From Tenebrio molitor (Eukaryota > Arthropoda > Insecta > Coleoptera > Tenebrionidae), in contig NC_091048.1 in assembly GCF_963966145.1 (NCBI RefSeq), forward strand, positions 19,778,001-19,842,000: a DNA stretch of 64,000 nt, in the 5' to 3' direction. Positions 19,666 to 30,420 of this stretch are shown one piece after another. The notes below the pieces were generated by a model. The model saw only the letters and a program-made list of their open reading frames with translations, did not search any database and was not told the origin of the DNA. Within the stretch, counting starts at the first letter, position 1. Each line of letters opens with the position of its first letter. Made by a program: the position numbers and the translations under genes.

Positions 19666-21750
19666 TGTGACCAAAAGTTGGCCAGTGACAGCTCCGGGCT
19701 CCCAGGGGGTTTTTCGGGGCAGAGGGCGTGGGTTCGGATTTTTAAAAAATGGGCGCCAGGCAGCTATTGTCTTGAGCTGGTTGTTGCTTGTCCAGCTGCC
19801 GGGACAAGTGCTCAGATCTTACTCGTCGAAGGTAAGTAAAAGCAAACGCTTTCTGATCGTTAAACAAATTTTGGTTTATTCGGTTACTGCAAAATTATCC
19901 ACAGAACAGTATTTGGTGGTTCGGTACTGGTTCACACGAATGCGATAATGGTTCGCTTGTAACTACTAGATGAAAATTGAAAGATGCGGAACCAGTACTT
20001 TTTGGTGGCCTTAATATCTACTTTGGTCGTAACCAGAAAAGCTTTTCTTTCACATGTGACCGAATCTTAAACTAAACATGATATTCTTCGACGAAATAAA
20101 AGATGTTTTGATTCCTGATGAGGAACCTCCCGAACTTAGACTTCCTTCTGATCGAGCTAATTATTAAATGTAAACTTAATGAAACCCAAGGTCAAGATTG
20201 GGGTGTCACCTTGACAAAAAAATTAAAATTGATCCTGATAGGAAAGTTTAAATCGGTGAAGTTCCGAAACGTTAAATTTGACTGAAATTTCTTTAAGTTG
20301 ACACTGGAGATTGAATGAAAAGGTTCTTACAAAAAAATTCTAAACATTTGCAAAGTTTCAAAAAAATTTAGTGAACATACAAAAATTATGAAGGCGAGAA
20401 GCGAGAAATTCGAGGCGTTCCTAAATTTTGCAATGCCGCGGTAAAAAATATGGCGACTTAGCTTTATGACGGGTCTGTTGTCTCCTCGAATAGCGTCCTT
20501 TTGACTTGCGGTGTGACCTTGGCGATACGGTGCTCAAAATAAACGATCGCCTCTGCGAACGATGTTCTCCAAAATGGTCGCCTCTGCGAACGATCTGGCT
20601 ACGAATCGCCCTGCGAACGATCTGGCTACGAATCGCCCTGCGAACGACCCCTAACGAATTGTCGTTAGTGTTGTGAAAATCGGAAGATTCGGTAATTACC
20701 TTTCAGCGAAAAAGGGGGTTCTTGGCGCTAAATCGAAGTCCTTCCGGCACTCCTTTACTCAAAAATTTTCGGTACTCTAAAGTTGCGATACGGTACTGGA
20801 TCAATTCATCCAAACGGGATTGACTCTAAACTGGATCGAACCACCCCTAATACATGGTCTTAGTGAAATGAATTCAAAATTGAACGATAATTACCTCTAT
20901 AGTGCGAGGGGTCACTCGACCACGAACTCTAAAAGGCGCTTCGCTGGCGTCGCTTCGACGGCTCTCGACGAAGTGTCCGACTTCCGCATTTTTAATCTCG
21001 GTACCGCAGTCCCATAAATCGCGAAAATCGTCACGCGCGCGATTCTCGACCTTATTCAGTTGTGCTATAAGGCGGGCTGCGCTTGCGTGGTACTGCGCAA
21101 TCAAAAATGTGCATTTCCGGTGGTACTACACGGGCGCGTGTCATGACAGGTGGACCGTCATGGCGTCGGTTTGTTTACCTCGAAATTATACCGAGCGGGA
21201 GAATTCAGATTTTGGACGGTATTGTGTCGGTAAGTCGTGCACGTCTATCCTGATGTTAATTGCCGTAACTCGCAGGTCAAAAAAAGGGACAGGAAGAAAG
21301 ATGGGGTTGAAAAGAAGGAGATGACTTTCCGGCAAGTTACTAAAGAGGAAAAGGGACCCAACATTGCCGTACGGTCACCTATCGCTGAGAAGAGAAGAAG
21401 AGAAAGTGAAGAGAAAGAGAAAGTGAAAGTGGGGTTCTGAAAGATAGGTTGCAGCTCGCCAACCTAGAGGCGTGAGGCCACCTCAGCCTGACATTTGCGG
21501 GGGTAACATGTGTTCTTCCAGCCCCCCCGTGGTGGCTGGCACAAATGACTCTAAATTGAAACTTTCCGCTTCCGGAATGAGCGACGTAAAAAACTTGAAG
21601 GCAGGGTGGGCGCGTCGCGTTGCCAAATGCCGTGCGTTAACTGCTAGTTCCGGGTCTTCGAACTGCGATCTATTAGCCCCGCGAGCATAAGTAGGACCTC
21701 GTGGCCTCCTACTCCGGCCAATCGCCATTGTGGCGTTTCGTAACGCTACA
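19666..21750 (-). repeat. LTR of the Gypsy element (3' LTR in element orientation)
   Basis: 2085 bases. Contains four copies of TCGCC(T)CTGCGAACGA at 20547, 20578, 20606 and 20633. None of its short frames has a recognisable product. Confidence 0.93.
20547..20647 (+). repeat. Four-fold internal repeat of the Gypsy LTR
   Basis: TCGCCTCTGCGAACGA occurs at 20547 and 20578 and the 15-base form TCGCCCTGCGAACGA at 20606 and 20633; the last two are spaced by a TCTGGCTACGAA linker. The same set is at 27916-28016. Such clusters in LTRs are often protein-binding sites, but no protein can be named. Confidence 0.8.
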
Positions 21751-21769
21751 CTACCCCCCTCCTCAAAAA
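21751..21769 (-). other. Polypurine tract of the Gypsy element
   Basis: On the minus strand the bases next to the LTR read TTTTTGAGGAGGGGGGTAG, a purine-rich tract directly before TGTAGCG, which is the LTR start in element orientation. Confidence 0.75.
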
Positions 21770-22128
21770 GAAAAAGGAAAAGGTAACTCATTTGCCTTTT
21801 ACTTTTTACAAAAAAAACGAAGATGAAGTCTTCACAAAAAAAACGTCAAAATTTGATCACTGGAAAAGTTTTGGTTTCGCCACGAAAATGGCTTGTCGAT
21901 ATCTGCGCGTATCAAACGATTGAAAACTGAATCTCAATGTCAATTAGTACTTGAGTACTGCGGTATGATGTAAGTCAAGTCCGGTTAAATGTCATAATTT
22001 GGGGTTCTTAAATAAACTTTTCCTGATCAAACTCCACGGTAAAATTTTACTGTCGTCAACATTCCAAAGGAGGACAAAAGAATTAATCGAAAAATTGAAC
22101 GGTACGAAAAAGTGAAATGCAAAGCTCG

Positions 22129-25100
22129 CTACGGTTCTTCGGCTTCTGCCAGAGATCCTCTGAATTCTTTCAAATCTTTCATGTGCCAAACACCTAGATC
22201 TGCGCGGTTCTCATCTTCGAGAGCGTACGCGAGTTTCGATAGTTTTCTCGTTATCGTGCACAGCACGTAGCGTGGCGCTAATTTTTGCGCAAAGTCTTTC
22301 GCAGCGCTGGAAAGTACTTTGTTGCGTTTCCAAACTTTGTCGCCTACAAAAAATTCAGCGTCGCGCTTCCGAAGATTGTACGAGCGTTCGTTGCGTTCGT
22401 GCGCTTTGTGAAGGTGCTGGGTTACATCCTGCAAGATGGTCTTGAGGTGTTCTAAATTTTTCGCGTGATCTTCGCGATCAGCTGTCGTCAAGGTTTCCGG
22501 ATTTTCCGCTACTTTGCCGTAAAATTCACCGGTACAGGGTACTACCCTACCAAAATTGAGAAATGCTGGACTGAATCCGGTTACTTCGTTGACCGCTGTG
22601 CGAATCGCGTACCCGATCTTTGCCACCTCGGCATCCCACTTTTTGTGAGCGCCTTTGACGTAACTTCGTATGGCAGTGCCAACTGTGCGGTTGTATCGCT
22701 CCACAGGGTTGCTCTGAGGGTGATACTTGGCTGTGAACCAGATCTTTTGAACTTTGTAGTTCTCGCAAGTCTTTACAAATTCGTTTCCGACAAACTGCTT
22801 GCCGTTGTCGACCAAAATGAATTGCGGTACACCATACACAAGAAAAATTCCGTTCTCGATACATTCTGTAACTTTTGAGCTCGTAGCTTTTCGTAACGGA
22901 AATAGTACAACGTACTTCGTGAACCAATCTACGATCACTAAGAGATACGAATATCCTTTCGTGGACGTCGGTAATGGACCAATCAAATCAACGGAAATCA
23001 TTTGCCACGGAAACTGAACCTTTTTTTCTTTTCCCATAAGCCCTGCGCGAGCGGTGTTCGGTGCTTTTTGCTCATTGCAAACCTTGCAGTTTCGAACGTA
23101 ACGAATGACGGAACGACGCATTTTCGGCCAAAAGTGATTGATGGATAACCTTGAAAGTGTCTTGTAGTACCCGAAATGAGCTGATGTCGGTGCATCATGA
23201 CATGATTCTAAAATTTTTGTTCTTTGATTTCGCGGTACTAAAAGCTTCCACTCCGGGACGTTGCCGGGTAGTACAATTTTGTTCGGTACGAATCGATACA
23301 CGAAACCGTTCTCGACTTTCCATGATGGATTTCTTTGAGGATTGGCGATTATGTTGTCGCGAAGTCGCGTGTACGACTCGTCCAAATCATTCAAGTTCAC
23401 GCCGAGAAAGCTGTCAATGTCTACCGCAGCAATTTCTGCAGGTAGTCTCGATAGTGCGTCCGGTACTACATTGAGCTTGCCCTTACGATGGACCAAATCG
23501 AATGAAAATTGATTGAGCTTGACACTCCATCGCGCTAACTTGCCTGCTGGGTCCTTCATTCGGTTTAACCAGAGCAATGAATAATGGTCCGTCACGATCG
23601 TGAAATGGGTGCCCTCAACGTAAGGTCTGAACTTTTCCAACGCGAACAAAACGGCTAAACATTCTCGTTCCGTAACGCTATAATTTCGCTCGGCTTTTGT
23701 TAGCGAACGGCTGGCGTACGCGATCACTCTCTCATCTCCGTCTAAATCTTGCGTTAAAACTGCTCCTAGACCGGTGTTTGAAGCGTCAGTTTGGATCACG
23801 AAAGGTTTCGAGAAATCAGGACTTGACAATACGGGTGCTGAAACAAGTGCATCCTTGATTTTCTGAAAAGCTTCCTGAGCTTCAGGAGTCCACTCCGTTT
23901 TCTGTCGCTTTCGCTTTCCGGTAAGTAACGCGTTTATCGGGGACATGAGGGTCGAAAAATGAGGGATGAAACGCCTATACCAAGAACACATGCCTACGAA
24001 ACGTTTGATTTCGGTACTAGTCTTCGGGACTGGATAGCTCACCATGGCCGCTACTTTGTCTGGATCGGTACCTAGACCATGTTCATCGACAATGAAACCC
24101 AAATATTTCAAACTTGAGCGGAAAAGTTGACACTTTTTCGCATTCACGGTGAGTTTCGCGTCTCGAAGACGTCGTATCACCTCCCTCAAAACTTGTACGT
24201 GTTTCTCGAATGTCGGGGCGATAATGATTAGATCGTCCAGGTAAACAAAGACGTGAGGTTCTAGTTCAGGTCCGAAAATTCTGTCCATGAGACACTGCTG
24301 CCTCTGGGCTGCGTTTGTCAGTCCGAACGGTAATACGTTAAAATGAAAAAGACCTCTGCCGGGAATCGCAAAAGCTGTCTTCGGTCTAGACTCTGAATCT
24401 AACGGGATTTGCCAAAAAGCGTTCTTGAGATCGATCGAACTGATGTACTTTGCTCCTCGCAACATACTGAGAATCCTGTCGACACGCGGTAATGGGTAAC
24501 TGTCACGTTTTGTCACGGCATTGAGCCTGCGACCGTCAAAGCAAAGTCGGTATTCACCGGAAGATTTCTTTACTAACAAAATTGGAGAAGACCACGGACT
24601 GTCAGAAGGCGATATGACATTGTTCTCGAGCATGCGGTCAATTTCTTTGTTGACTTCCGCAAGCATGTACGGAGACCACCAATACGGACGTTGTTTGATC
24701 GGCAATGCTTCTCCCGTGTCGATTGTGACTGTCATTTTGTGTGTCCTCCCTAACTTTCCGTCGTTGCTCAACAAATCTAAATTTTTCCGGATGATCTCGG
24801 TGATCTCATGCCGATCCGCGCCACACTCCGTCACCGCGTCACATTCTGGTACTCTTACGATATCCGACGCAACTTCAATTTTGTGACCCGCGAAATCTAT
24901 CTTGAGTCCGAATAATCTACAAAAGTCGCACCCTAATATGACGCTATGCTGAAGATCTGGCACGTAGTAGACACGAATTCGCCGTCTCGACGAGTCTAAC
25001 ACTGCTTCTAGTTCGATAGCTTTGGTTACCGGATGTTGTTTTCCGTCGGCAGTTCTGATGGTTTTTAGCCGAGATGGGAAAGTTTTTCCACCTGCGCGAA

Positions 25101-25410
25101 AATGAATTAAATCGGCTCCTTTTCCACCAACTATAGTGCAATTCGAACCGGAATCCACGAGTCCTTCAGTTTCCTTATTGTTTAGACGCAGTCTGATAAA
25201 TGGCCTATTGTCATTGGTTTTGCTGACGAAAATGGAAGCGGAATTTGCCCGAGAAGGCTTGCAAAACTCTTTGACTTCGTCTAACCAAGCGTTCCACTGG
25301 GTGTCCGTACGTTTCGCGATGATCGATGCGTTTACATCGGCCTTGGGATGTTTTAGGAACGTAGCACGGCCGCAAGTCTGCCGCGTCCCTACTGCGCGTT
25401 TCCCGACGGA
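22129..25410 (-). CDS. pol: Gypsy Pol: protease, RT, RNase H, integrase
   Basis: The frame opens at 25410, after a stop at 25413-25411, and runs about 1090 codons. The protease motif VDSGSNCTIV lies at about 25158. The RT spans about 24680-24150, with VYLDDLIII. RNase H has TDASNTGLGAVL (about 23790). The integrase has an HHCC finger (about 23190-23080), then VDLIGPLP, DNGKQF and NPVERYN, giving the D, D, E set. The frame is -1 relative to gag and overlaps its end by 22 bases, so Pol is probably made by ribosomal frameshifting at the GGGAAAC at 25404-25398. No stop or frameshift breaks it, so it looks competent. Confidence 0.95.
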   Translation of the reverse strand, partial: SVGKRAVGTRQTCGRATFLKHPKADVNASIIAKRTDTQWNAWLDEVKEFCKPSRANSASIFVSKTNDNRPFIRLRLNNKETEGLVDSGSNCTIVGGKGADLIHFRAGGKTFPSRLKTIRTADGKQHPVTKAIELEAVLDSSRRRIRVYYVPDLQHSVILGCDFCRLFGLKIDFAGHKIEVASDIVRVPECDAVTECGADRHEITEIIRKNLDLLSNDGKLGRTHKMTVTIDTGEALPIKQRPYWWSPYMLAEVNKEIDRMLENNVISPSDSPWSSPILLVKKSSGEYRLCFDGRRLNAVTKRDSYPLPRVDRILSMLRGAKYISSIDLKNAFWQIPLDSESRPKTAFAIPGRGLFHFNVLPFGLTNAAQRQQCLMDRIFGPELEPHVFVYLDDLIIIAPTFEKHVQVLREVIRRLRDAKLTVNAKKCQLFRSSLKYLGFIVDEHGLGTDPDKVAAMVSYPVPKTSTEIKRFVGMCSWYRRFIPHFSTLMSPINALLTGKRKRQKTEWTPEAQEAFQKIKDALVSAPVLSSPDFSKPFVIQTDASNTGLGAVLTQDLDGDERVIAYASRSLTKAERNYSVTERECLAVLFALEKFRPYVEGTHFTIVTDHYSLLWLNRMKDPAGKLARWSVKLNQFSFDLVHRKGKLNVVPDALSRLPAEIAAVDIDSFLGVNLNDLDESYTRLRDNIIANPQRNPSWKVENGFVYRFVPNKIVLPGNVPEWKLLVPRNQRTKILESCHDAPTSAHFGYYKTLSRLSINHFWPKMRRSVIRYVRNCKVCNEQKAPNTARAGLMGKEKKVQFPWQMISVDLIGPLPTSTKGYSYLLVIVDWFTKYVVLFPLRKATSSKVTECIENGIFLVYGVPQFILVDNGKQFVGNEFVKTCENYKVQKIWFTAKYHPQSNPVERYNRTVGTAIRSYVKGAHKKWDAEVAKIGYAIRTAVNEVTGFSPAFLNFGRVVPCTGEFYGKVAENPETLTTADREDHAKNLEHLKTILQDVTQHLHKAHERNERSYNLRKRDAEFFVGDKVWKRNKVLSSAAKDFAQKLAPRYVLCTITRKLSKLAYALEDENRADLGVWHMKDLKEFRGSLAEAEEP

Positions 25411-26696
25411 TTACACTTTTTGCAGGTCGCCAAGGTGACGTCTGGCTCCCCACAACGGTAGCAAAACTGCTTTCTTTTCAGTCGACAGTTCATGAACGAA
25501 TGATTCGGCTGTTGACAATTCCAGCACTTGAACGACCTGGAGGACGAACTCGCGGGTTCACTCCGTCTGGCTGAATTGCCTGAGGGTTCCTTCACGACGA
25601 TGGCGCGTGGACTCGCTTTCGCGGGTTCGCTCGCCCGAACATATGCCAACTCTGGCTCCAACACGCAAGATGACTTGGGTGCAGCGCGATGTTTCTGCCG
25701 CAAAGCCGATAACTCCTCCACTTTTTTGCACAACTTAATCAACTCCGGTACGGTGACAACTTCGGTGATGCTAAGCTGGTTAAGGTAACATGGAAGCAAA
25801 TTCCTCCGAATCGTCTTTACCTTGGTTATCTCCGCCGGTGGTCGACTAAGTCTAGCAAAAAGCGTCTCCATAACCGCAACGTAAATGGTTATCGACTCGC
25901 TTTTGCCCTGAAGCCTGCCCTTGATTTCGTCCCACAACAATTCATCGAAATCCGGTGGAAGAAATTCCTGTTTCAACAACTGAACCACTTCGTCCCAATC
26001 GCTCAATCTGCTCCGAACAGAACGATACCAAATCAGCGCTTTGCCGCTAAAGAGATCAATGGCCGCGTTAAAAAGGTCCCTGTTGGTTGCGTTTCGCGCT
26101 ACCGACAGTTCCTCTACCCGTTCCAAGAACTGGTTCACCGTCATTCCATTTTCCTCCCCGTTGAAAGATACGCCCCAGGTGTGAATTGGCACTAGTTTCG
26201 GTTCCGGAGATCTCGCGTGAGGGTGCACGTAAATGGGAGTAGTCGCGACGACTGGTGGCGCTTCCACCGTAACCGGGCTCGCTTCTGCTGCCTTGTCGTG
26301 AAGATCAGCTTCGAGCAACAAACATGTCGCGTACGCCTCATTTCTATACTCCGCATCTCGCTCGCGTCTCATTCGCCGAATGCGAAATGAAAGGTGCGTT
26401 AGACGGGTCTTCAACCGTTTGAAGATCATGTCTTCCGCCGTTCCTTCAAATTCTGTCAAAATCGTGCGTATGCTCTCAAGGGTGTCCTCAATGGCCTGGA
26501 CCTCGGTGTCGTGATCATACTCTGCGTCATGAAGTGACAGAAAGTATTCGTCCGGTCGACCTAGTTCTTTGGACAGAGCTCTCGCTAACAGTTTCCTCTT
26601 ATCGTCCTGGTTTCGGCTAGTCGTGATGCCGCGTATACGCAATTCATACGTCAGCTCGTCAGCTAGTAAATGCTTGACCTTGAATTGTTCGTCCAT
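25389..26696 (-). CDS. gag: Gypsy Gag
   Basis: A 435-residue structural protein starting MDEQFKVKHLLADEL. A retrotransposon Gag capsid-like region lies at about 150-300 (WGVSFNGEENGMTVNQFLERVEEL through the WYRSVRSRLSDW and EFLPPDFDELLWDEI blocks). Two cysteine knuckles near the end, CWNCQQPNHSFMNC and CYRCGEPDVTLATC, would bind RNA. It ends with TAG at 25391-25389 just after the slippery heptamer. The ATG at 26696 is the first in the frame and lies about 300 bases from the primer site. Confidence 0.93.
   Translation of the reverse strand: MDEQFKVKHLLADELTYELRIRGITTSRNQDDKRKLLARALSKELGRPDEYFLSLHDAEYDHDTEVQAIEDTLESIRTILTEFEGTAEDMIFKRLKTRLTHLSFRIRRMRRERDAEYRNEAYATCLLLEADLHDKAAEASPVTVEAPPVVATTPIYVHPHARSPEPKLVPIHTWGVSFNGEENGMTVNQFLERVEELSVARNATNRDLFNAAIDLFSGKALIWYRSVRSRLSDWDEVVQLLKQEFLPPDFDELLWDEIKGRLQGKSESITIYVAVMETLFARLSRPPAEITKVKTIRRNLLPCYLNQLSITEVVTVPELIKLCKKVEELSALRQKHRAAPKSSCVLEPELAYVRASEPAKASPRAIVVKEPSGNSARRSEPASSSSRSFKCWNCQQPNHSFMNCRLKRKQFCYRCGEPDVTLATCKKCNPSGNAQ
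25398..25404 (-). promoter_or_regulatory. Probable -1 ribosomal frameshift site, GGGAAAC
   Basis: In the gag frame the codons are TCG GGA AAC, so the heptamer is G GGA AAC, an exact X XXY YYZ pattern. It lies six bases before the gag stop, and slippage by one base enters the pol frame (GGG AAA CGC). A downstream pseudoknot or stem was not established. Confidence 0.75.
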
Positions 26697-27034
26697 TTTG
26701 ACGAAGACTCACCGCGATTCCACGGGTCGGTAACGCAATAAAAACGCCGGTCAAAACACTACCAAAAAACAGCGCGCAACACGATAGTCGATTCCGAGAA
26801 AAGGTTTTTGTCGTCGAGGGTACAAGATAAGACCGCTACTCAAACAATGAATTCGCCGCTAAATTTCCGCTTCTCATTAACACACAATCAAAAAATTCAA
26901 CTTTCAATAAACCTTTACCAACTCCCTTTGCTCCGATTGAAAAAAGTGACTGAGCCTCAATGAAGATGAACGATAAACGAAAATTTGTGGTTGCTCCAAA
27001 AAATCGAGCCCCACGTTCTGGGCGTCAAAATTTG
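26697..27034 (-). other. Gypsy 5' leader and tRNA-Lys-like primer site
   Basis: On the minus strand TGACGCCCAGAACGTGGGGC (27027 leftwards to about 27004, continuing TCGA) lies seven bases from the LTR. It resembles the complement of the tRNA-Lys 3' end but has an extra AG and TGA in place of TGG, so primer identity is tentative. No gene is seen in the rest of the leader. Confidence 0.55.
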
Positions 27035-29119
27035 TGTGACCAAAAGTTGGCCAGTGACAGCTCCGGGCTCCCAGGGGGTTTTTCGGGGCAGAGGGCGTGG
27101 GTTCGGATTTTTAAAAAATGGGCGCCAGGCAGCTATTGTCTTGAGCTGGTTGTTGCTTGTCCAGCTGCCGGGACAAGTGCTCAGATCTTACTCGTCGAAG
27201 GTAAGTAAAAGCAAACGCTTTCTGATCGTTAAACAAATTTTGGTTTATTCGGTTACTGCAAAATTATCCACAGAACAGTATTTGGTGGTTCGGTACTGGT
27301 TCACACGAATGCGATAATGGTTCGCTTGTAACTACTAGATGAAAATTGAAAGATGCGGAACCAGTACTTTTTGGTGGCCTTAATATCTACTTTGGTCGTA
27401 ACCAGAAAAGCTTTTCTTTCACATGTGACCGAATCTTAAACTAAACATGATATTCTTCGACGAAATAAAAGATGTTTTGATTCCTGATGAGGAACCTCCC
27501 GAACTTAGACTTCCTTCTGATCGAGCTAATTATTAAATGTAAACTTAATGAAACCCAAGGTCAAGATTGGGGTGTCACCTTGACAAAAAAATTAAAATTG
27601 ATCCTGATAGGAAAGTTTAAATCGGTGAAGTTCCGAAACGTTAAATTTGACTGAAATTTCTTTAAGTTGACACTGGAGATTGAATGAAAAGGTTCTTACA
27701 AAAAAATTCTAAACATTTGCAAAGTTTCAAAAAAATTTAGTGAACATACAAAAATTATGAAGGCGAGAAGCGAGAAATTCGAGGCGTTCCTAAATTTTGC
27801 AATGCCGCGGTAAAAAATATGGCGACTTAGCTTTATGACGGGTCTGTTGTCTCCTCGAATAGCGTCCTTTTGACTTGCGGTGTGACCTTGGCGATACGGT
27901 GCTCAAAATAAACGATCGCCTCTGCGAACGATGTTCTCCAAAATGGTCGCCTCTGCGAACGATCTGGCTACGAATCGCCCTGCGAACGATCTGGCTACGA
28001 ATCGCCCTGCGAACGACCCCTAACGAATTGTCGTTAGTGTTGTGAAAATCGGAAGATTCGGTAATTACCTTTCAGCGAAAAAGGGGGTTCTTGGCGCTAA
28101 ATCGAAGTCCTTCCGGCACTCCTTTACTCAAAAATTTTCGGTACTCTAAAGTTGCGATACGGTACTGGATCAATTCATCCAAACGGGATTGACTCTAAAC
28201 TGGATCGAACCACCCCTAATACATGGTCTTAGTGAAATGAATTCAAAATTGAACGATAATTACCTCTATAGTGCGAGGGGTCACTCGACCACGAACTCTA
28301 AAAGGCGCTTCGCTGGCGTCGCTTCGACGGCTCTCGACGAAGTGTCCGACTTCCGCATTTTTAATCTCGGTACCGCAGTCCCATAAATCGCGAAAATCGT
28401 CACGCGCGCGATTCTCGACCTTATTCAGTTGTGCTATAAGGCGGGCTGCGCTTGCGTGGTACTGCGCAATCAAAAATGTGCATTTCCGGTGGTACTACAC
28501 GGGCGCGTGTCATGACAGGTGGACCGTCATGGCGTCGGTTTGTTTACCTCGAAATTATACCGAGCGGGAGAATTCAGATTTTGGACGGTATTGTGTCGGT
28601 AAGTCGTGCACGTCTATCCTGATGTTAATTGCCGTAACTCGCAGGTCAAAAAAAGGGACAGGAAGAAAGATGGGGTTGAAAAGAAGGAGATGACTTTCCG
28701 GCAAGTTACTAAAGAGGAAAAGGGACCCAACATTGCCGTACGGTCACCTATCGCTGAGAAGAGAAGAAGAGAAAGTGAAGAGAAAGAGAAAGTGAAAGTG
28801 GGGTTCTGAAAGATAGGTTGCAGCTCGCCAACCTAGAGGCGTGAGGCCACCTCAGCCTGACATTTGCGGGGGTAACATGTGTTCTTCCAGCCCCCCCGTG
28901 GTGGCTGGCACAAATGACTCTAAATTGAAACTTTCCGCTTCCGGAATGAGCGACGTAAAAAACTTGAAGGCAGGGTGGGCGCGTCGCGTTGCCAAATGCC
29001 GTGCGTTAACTGCTAGTTCCGGGTCTTCGAACTGCGATCTATTAGCCCCGCGAGCATAAGTAGGACCTCGTGGCCTCCTACTCCGGCCAATCGCCATTGT
29101 GGCGTTTCGTAACGCTACA
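27035..29119 (-). repeat. LTR of the Gypsy element (5' LTR in element orientation)
   Basis: 2085 bases, apparently identical to 19666-21750. The minus-strand frame that seems to run from 30045 into this LTR is an artefact of the insertion. Confidence 0.93.
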
Positions 29120-30045
29120 ACTTTCTTAGCTAATGATAAATTTGTACGTTTCTTAGAACCAGTTCGTATTTGAGGTACTTCAAAATTAGAAAGATTTTCT
29201 TTTATATGCTTATTCAACGACTTATCAGATTTCTCTGCTACATTGAAAGCTCTATACGAAAAAAGCAAAAGATTCTCAAAGGATGATACTGATTTGGTCG
29301 AAAGACAATTATTAATAATGGAACTTAATTTATCTGCAGCTAAATGTCTGCAAGCTTTTGGAATTCTTCTAATAGTTGGTAACTGAAGTTTCAAATTAAT
29401 TAGCAATTTTGTTATTGAATCGGTTGAAGAAGAAGTAGAAAAAGTTGATAGATTATTATCGACATGATACTTATCTACGTGAATTTTCAATCTGTTGTTA
29501 TCCTTAAATGATTTTCCAGGACATAGAGTACAACGTAATCGTTGAGATCCATCAGGTTGACTATCTTGTGATCCGGATTGTTTCTCATAGTCCATGGAAG
29601 TAGGTAGAGATTGATGAATTGTTTCATTTTTCCTTCTTGTTTTATCAATTTTTGAGGAAAATGATTCACACAAAAAAGATTGTCCCATTAGTCCATGGAT
29701 TCTTGTTCTATGAATTTTAAGACCCTTTTCATTTTTAAAGTTCCTGTTGCACTCTTCACATTGAAAAACTAATTTATCTTCATAAATTGTATTTTGACAT
29801 TTCTTGACATTTCCGAATTTTTCGTCAAGATTTATATTAACGTTCGAAGGACCTGCGTCGGTTAAATCTTTATCACTAATTTTCCAGTGGGTAGTTCGTA
29901 AACGAAATCTTGAGTCTTGAGGATATTTAAATTCAAAAAAACTATCATTTTCGTCAAGAGAAATATTAGATGATGTTGACATAGGCATGGCATACGTTGT
30001 ATTGTTAAAACTGCTCAATAAAGGTCGTAAATAGATTATAATCAT
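29120..30045 (-). pseudogene. R2-like retrotransposon ORF, N-terminal part (copy 1)
   Basis: This is the front of the ORF whose back half is at 17296-19665. Two C2H2 zinc fingers are visible on the minus strand: CEECNRNFKNEKGLKIHRTRIH (about 29760-29690) and CTLCPGKSFKDNNRLKIHVDKYH (about 29530-29460). Fingers of this kind place R2-type elements on their target DNA. The frame then runs through KSDKSLNKHIKENL and stops making sense at 29120, where the Gypsy LTR begins. Possible starts are the ATGs at 30045 and 29988; the second starts MPMSTSS and seems more natural. Removing the Gypsy element and one ACTT copy rejoins the two parts in register with copy 2. Confidence 0.88.
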
Positions 30046-30420
30046 GTTAATACATACAATACATTAAATATTAAAGGATTCTAACTAATTAATTTTCGAA
30101 TTGAAGCTATTTTTTCTTGAGTCCGTATTAGCTTGCGGGTTTCGTCACATTACGTCAGTTGTGGAAGGTTAACGCAATTTTAAAATTAACCTTTTTTCTT
30201 TTCGCCATGGTAAAATCATCAAGAAATATAATTTTATTAAAAAAACTGCGACTTTATTTCACACGTCAAACTAACATTCAAAATTAAAGACGTCAAATCG
30301 CTCTCAATCGCTATATCACGAATAAAACAGGATAATGTAAAAATTACTAGGAGAGGAGGCGCAGGCTTGCAAGGTGACAACAGTTTGGCAGGGAAAATCC
30401 AACGTGAATGGACTTTACAT

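Larger units (their letters stand above)
19666..29119 (-). mobile_element. Complete Gypsy-type LTR retrotransposon with 2085-base LTRs
   Basis: LTRs at 19666-21750 and 27035-29119 are both 2085 bases and appear identical; all frames within them translate identically at a constant offset of 7369. A four-base target duplication, ACTT, lies at 19662-19665 and 29120-29123. The element inserted in the R2-like LINE frame and reads on the minus strand. Very long LTRs and a tRNA-Lys-like primer site recall the Osvaldo/Ulysses clade (inference from family knowledge). Confidence 0.95.
16597..30417. mobile_element. TIR element enclosing the split retroelement (nested host)
   Basis: The ends TAAAGTCCGTTCACGTTGG (16597) and the inverse of TAAAGTCCATTCACGTTGG (ending 30417) match at about 24 of 26 positions. 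If these are true partners, roughly 0.6 kb on the left and 0.35 kb on the right belong to one element that took up the R2-like LINE, which later took up the Gypsy element. No transposase is visible. Related ends are found on the element at 38014-38776. Confidence 0.5.

Noticed and set aside
20820..21690. Several 65-140-codon frames in the Gypsy LTRs as accessory genes
   Set aside because: They occur identically in both LTRs, overlap on both strands and show no domain; open by chance in GC-richer DNA.
28852..30045. A 397-codon zinc-finger gene
   Set aside because: Its last 90 codons are Gypsy LTR sequence; the real protein continued into 19665 leftwards before the insertion.
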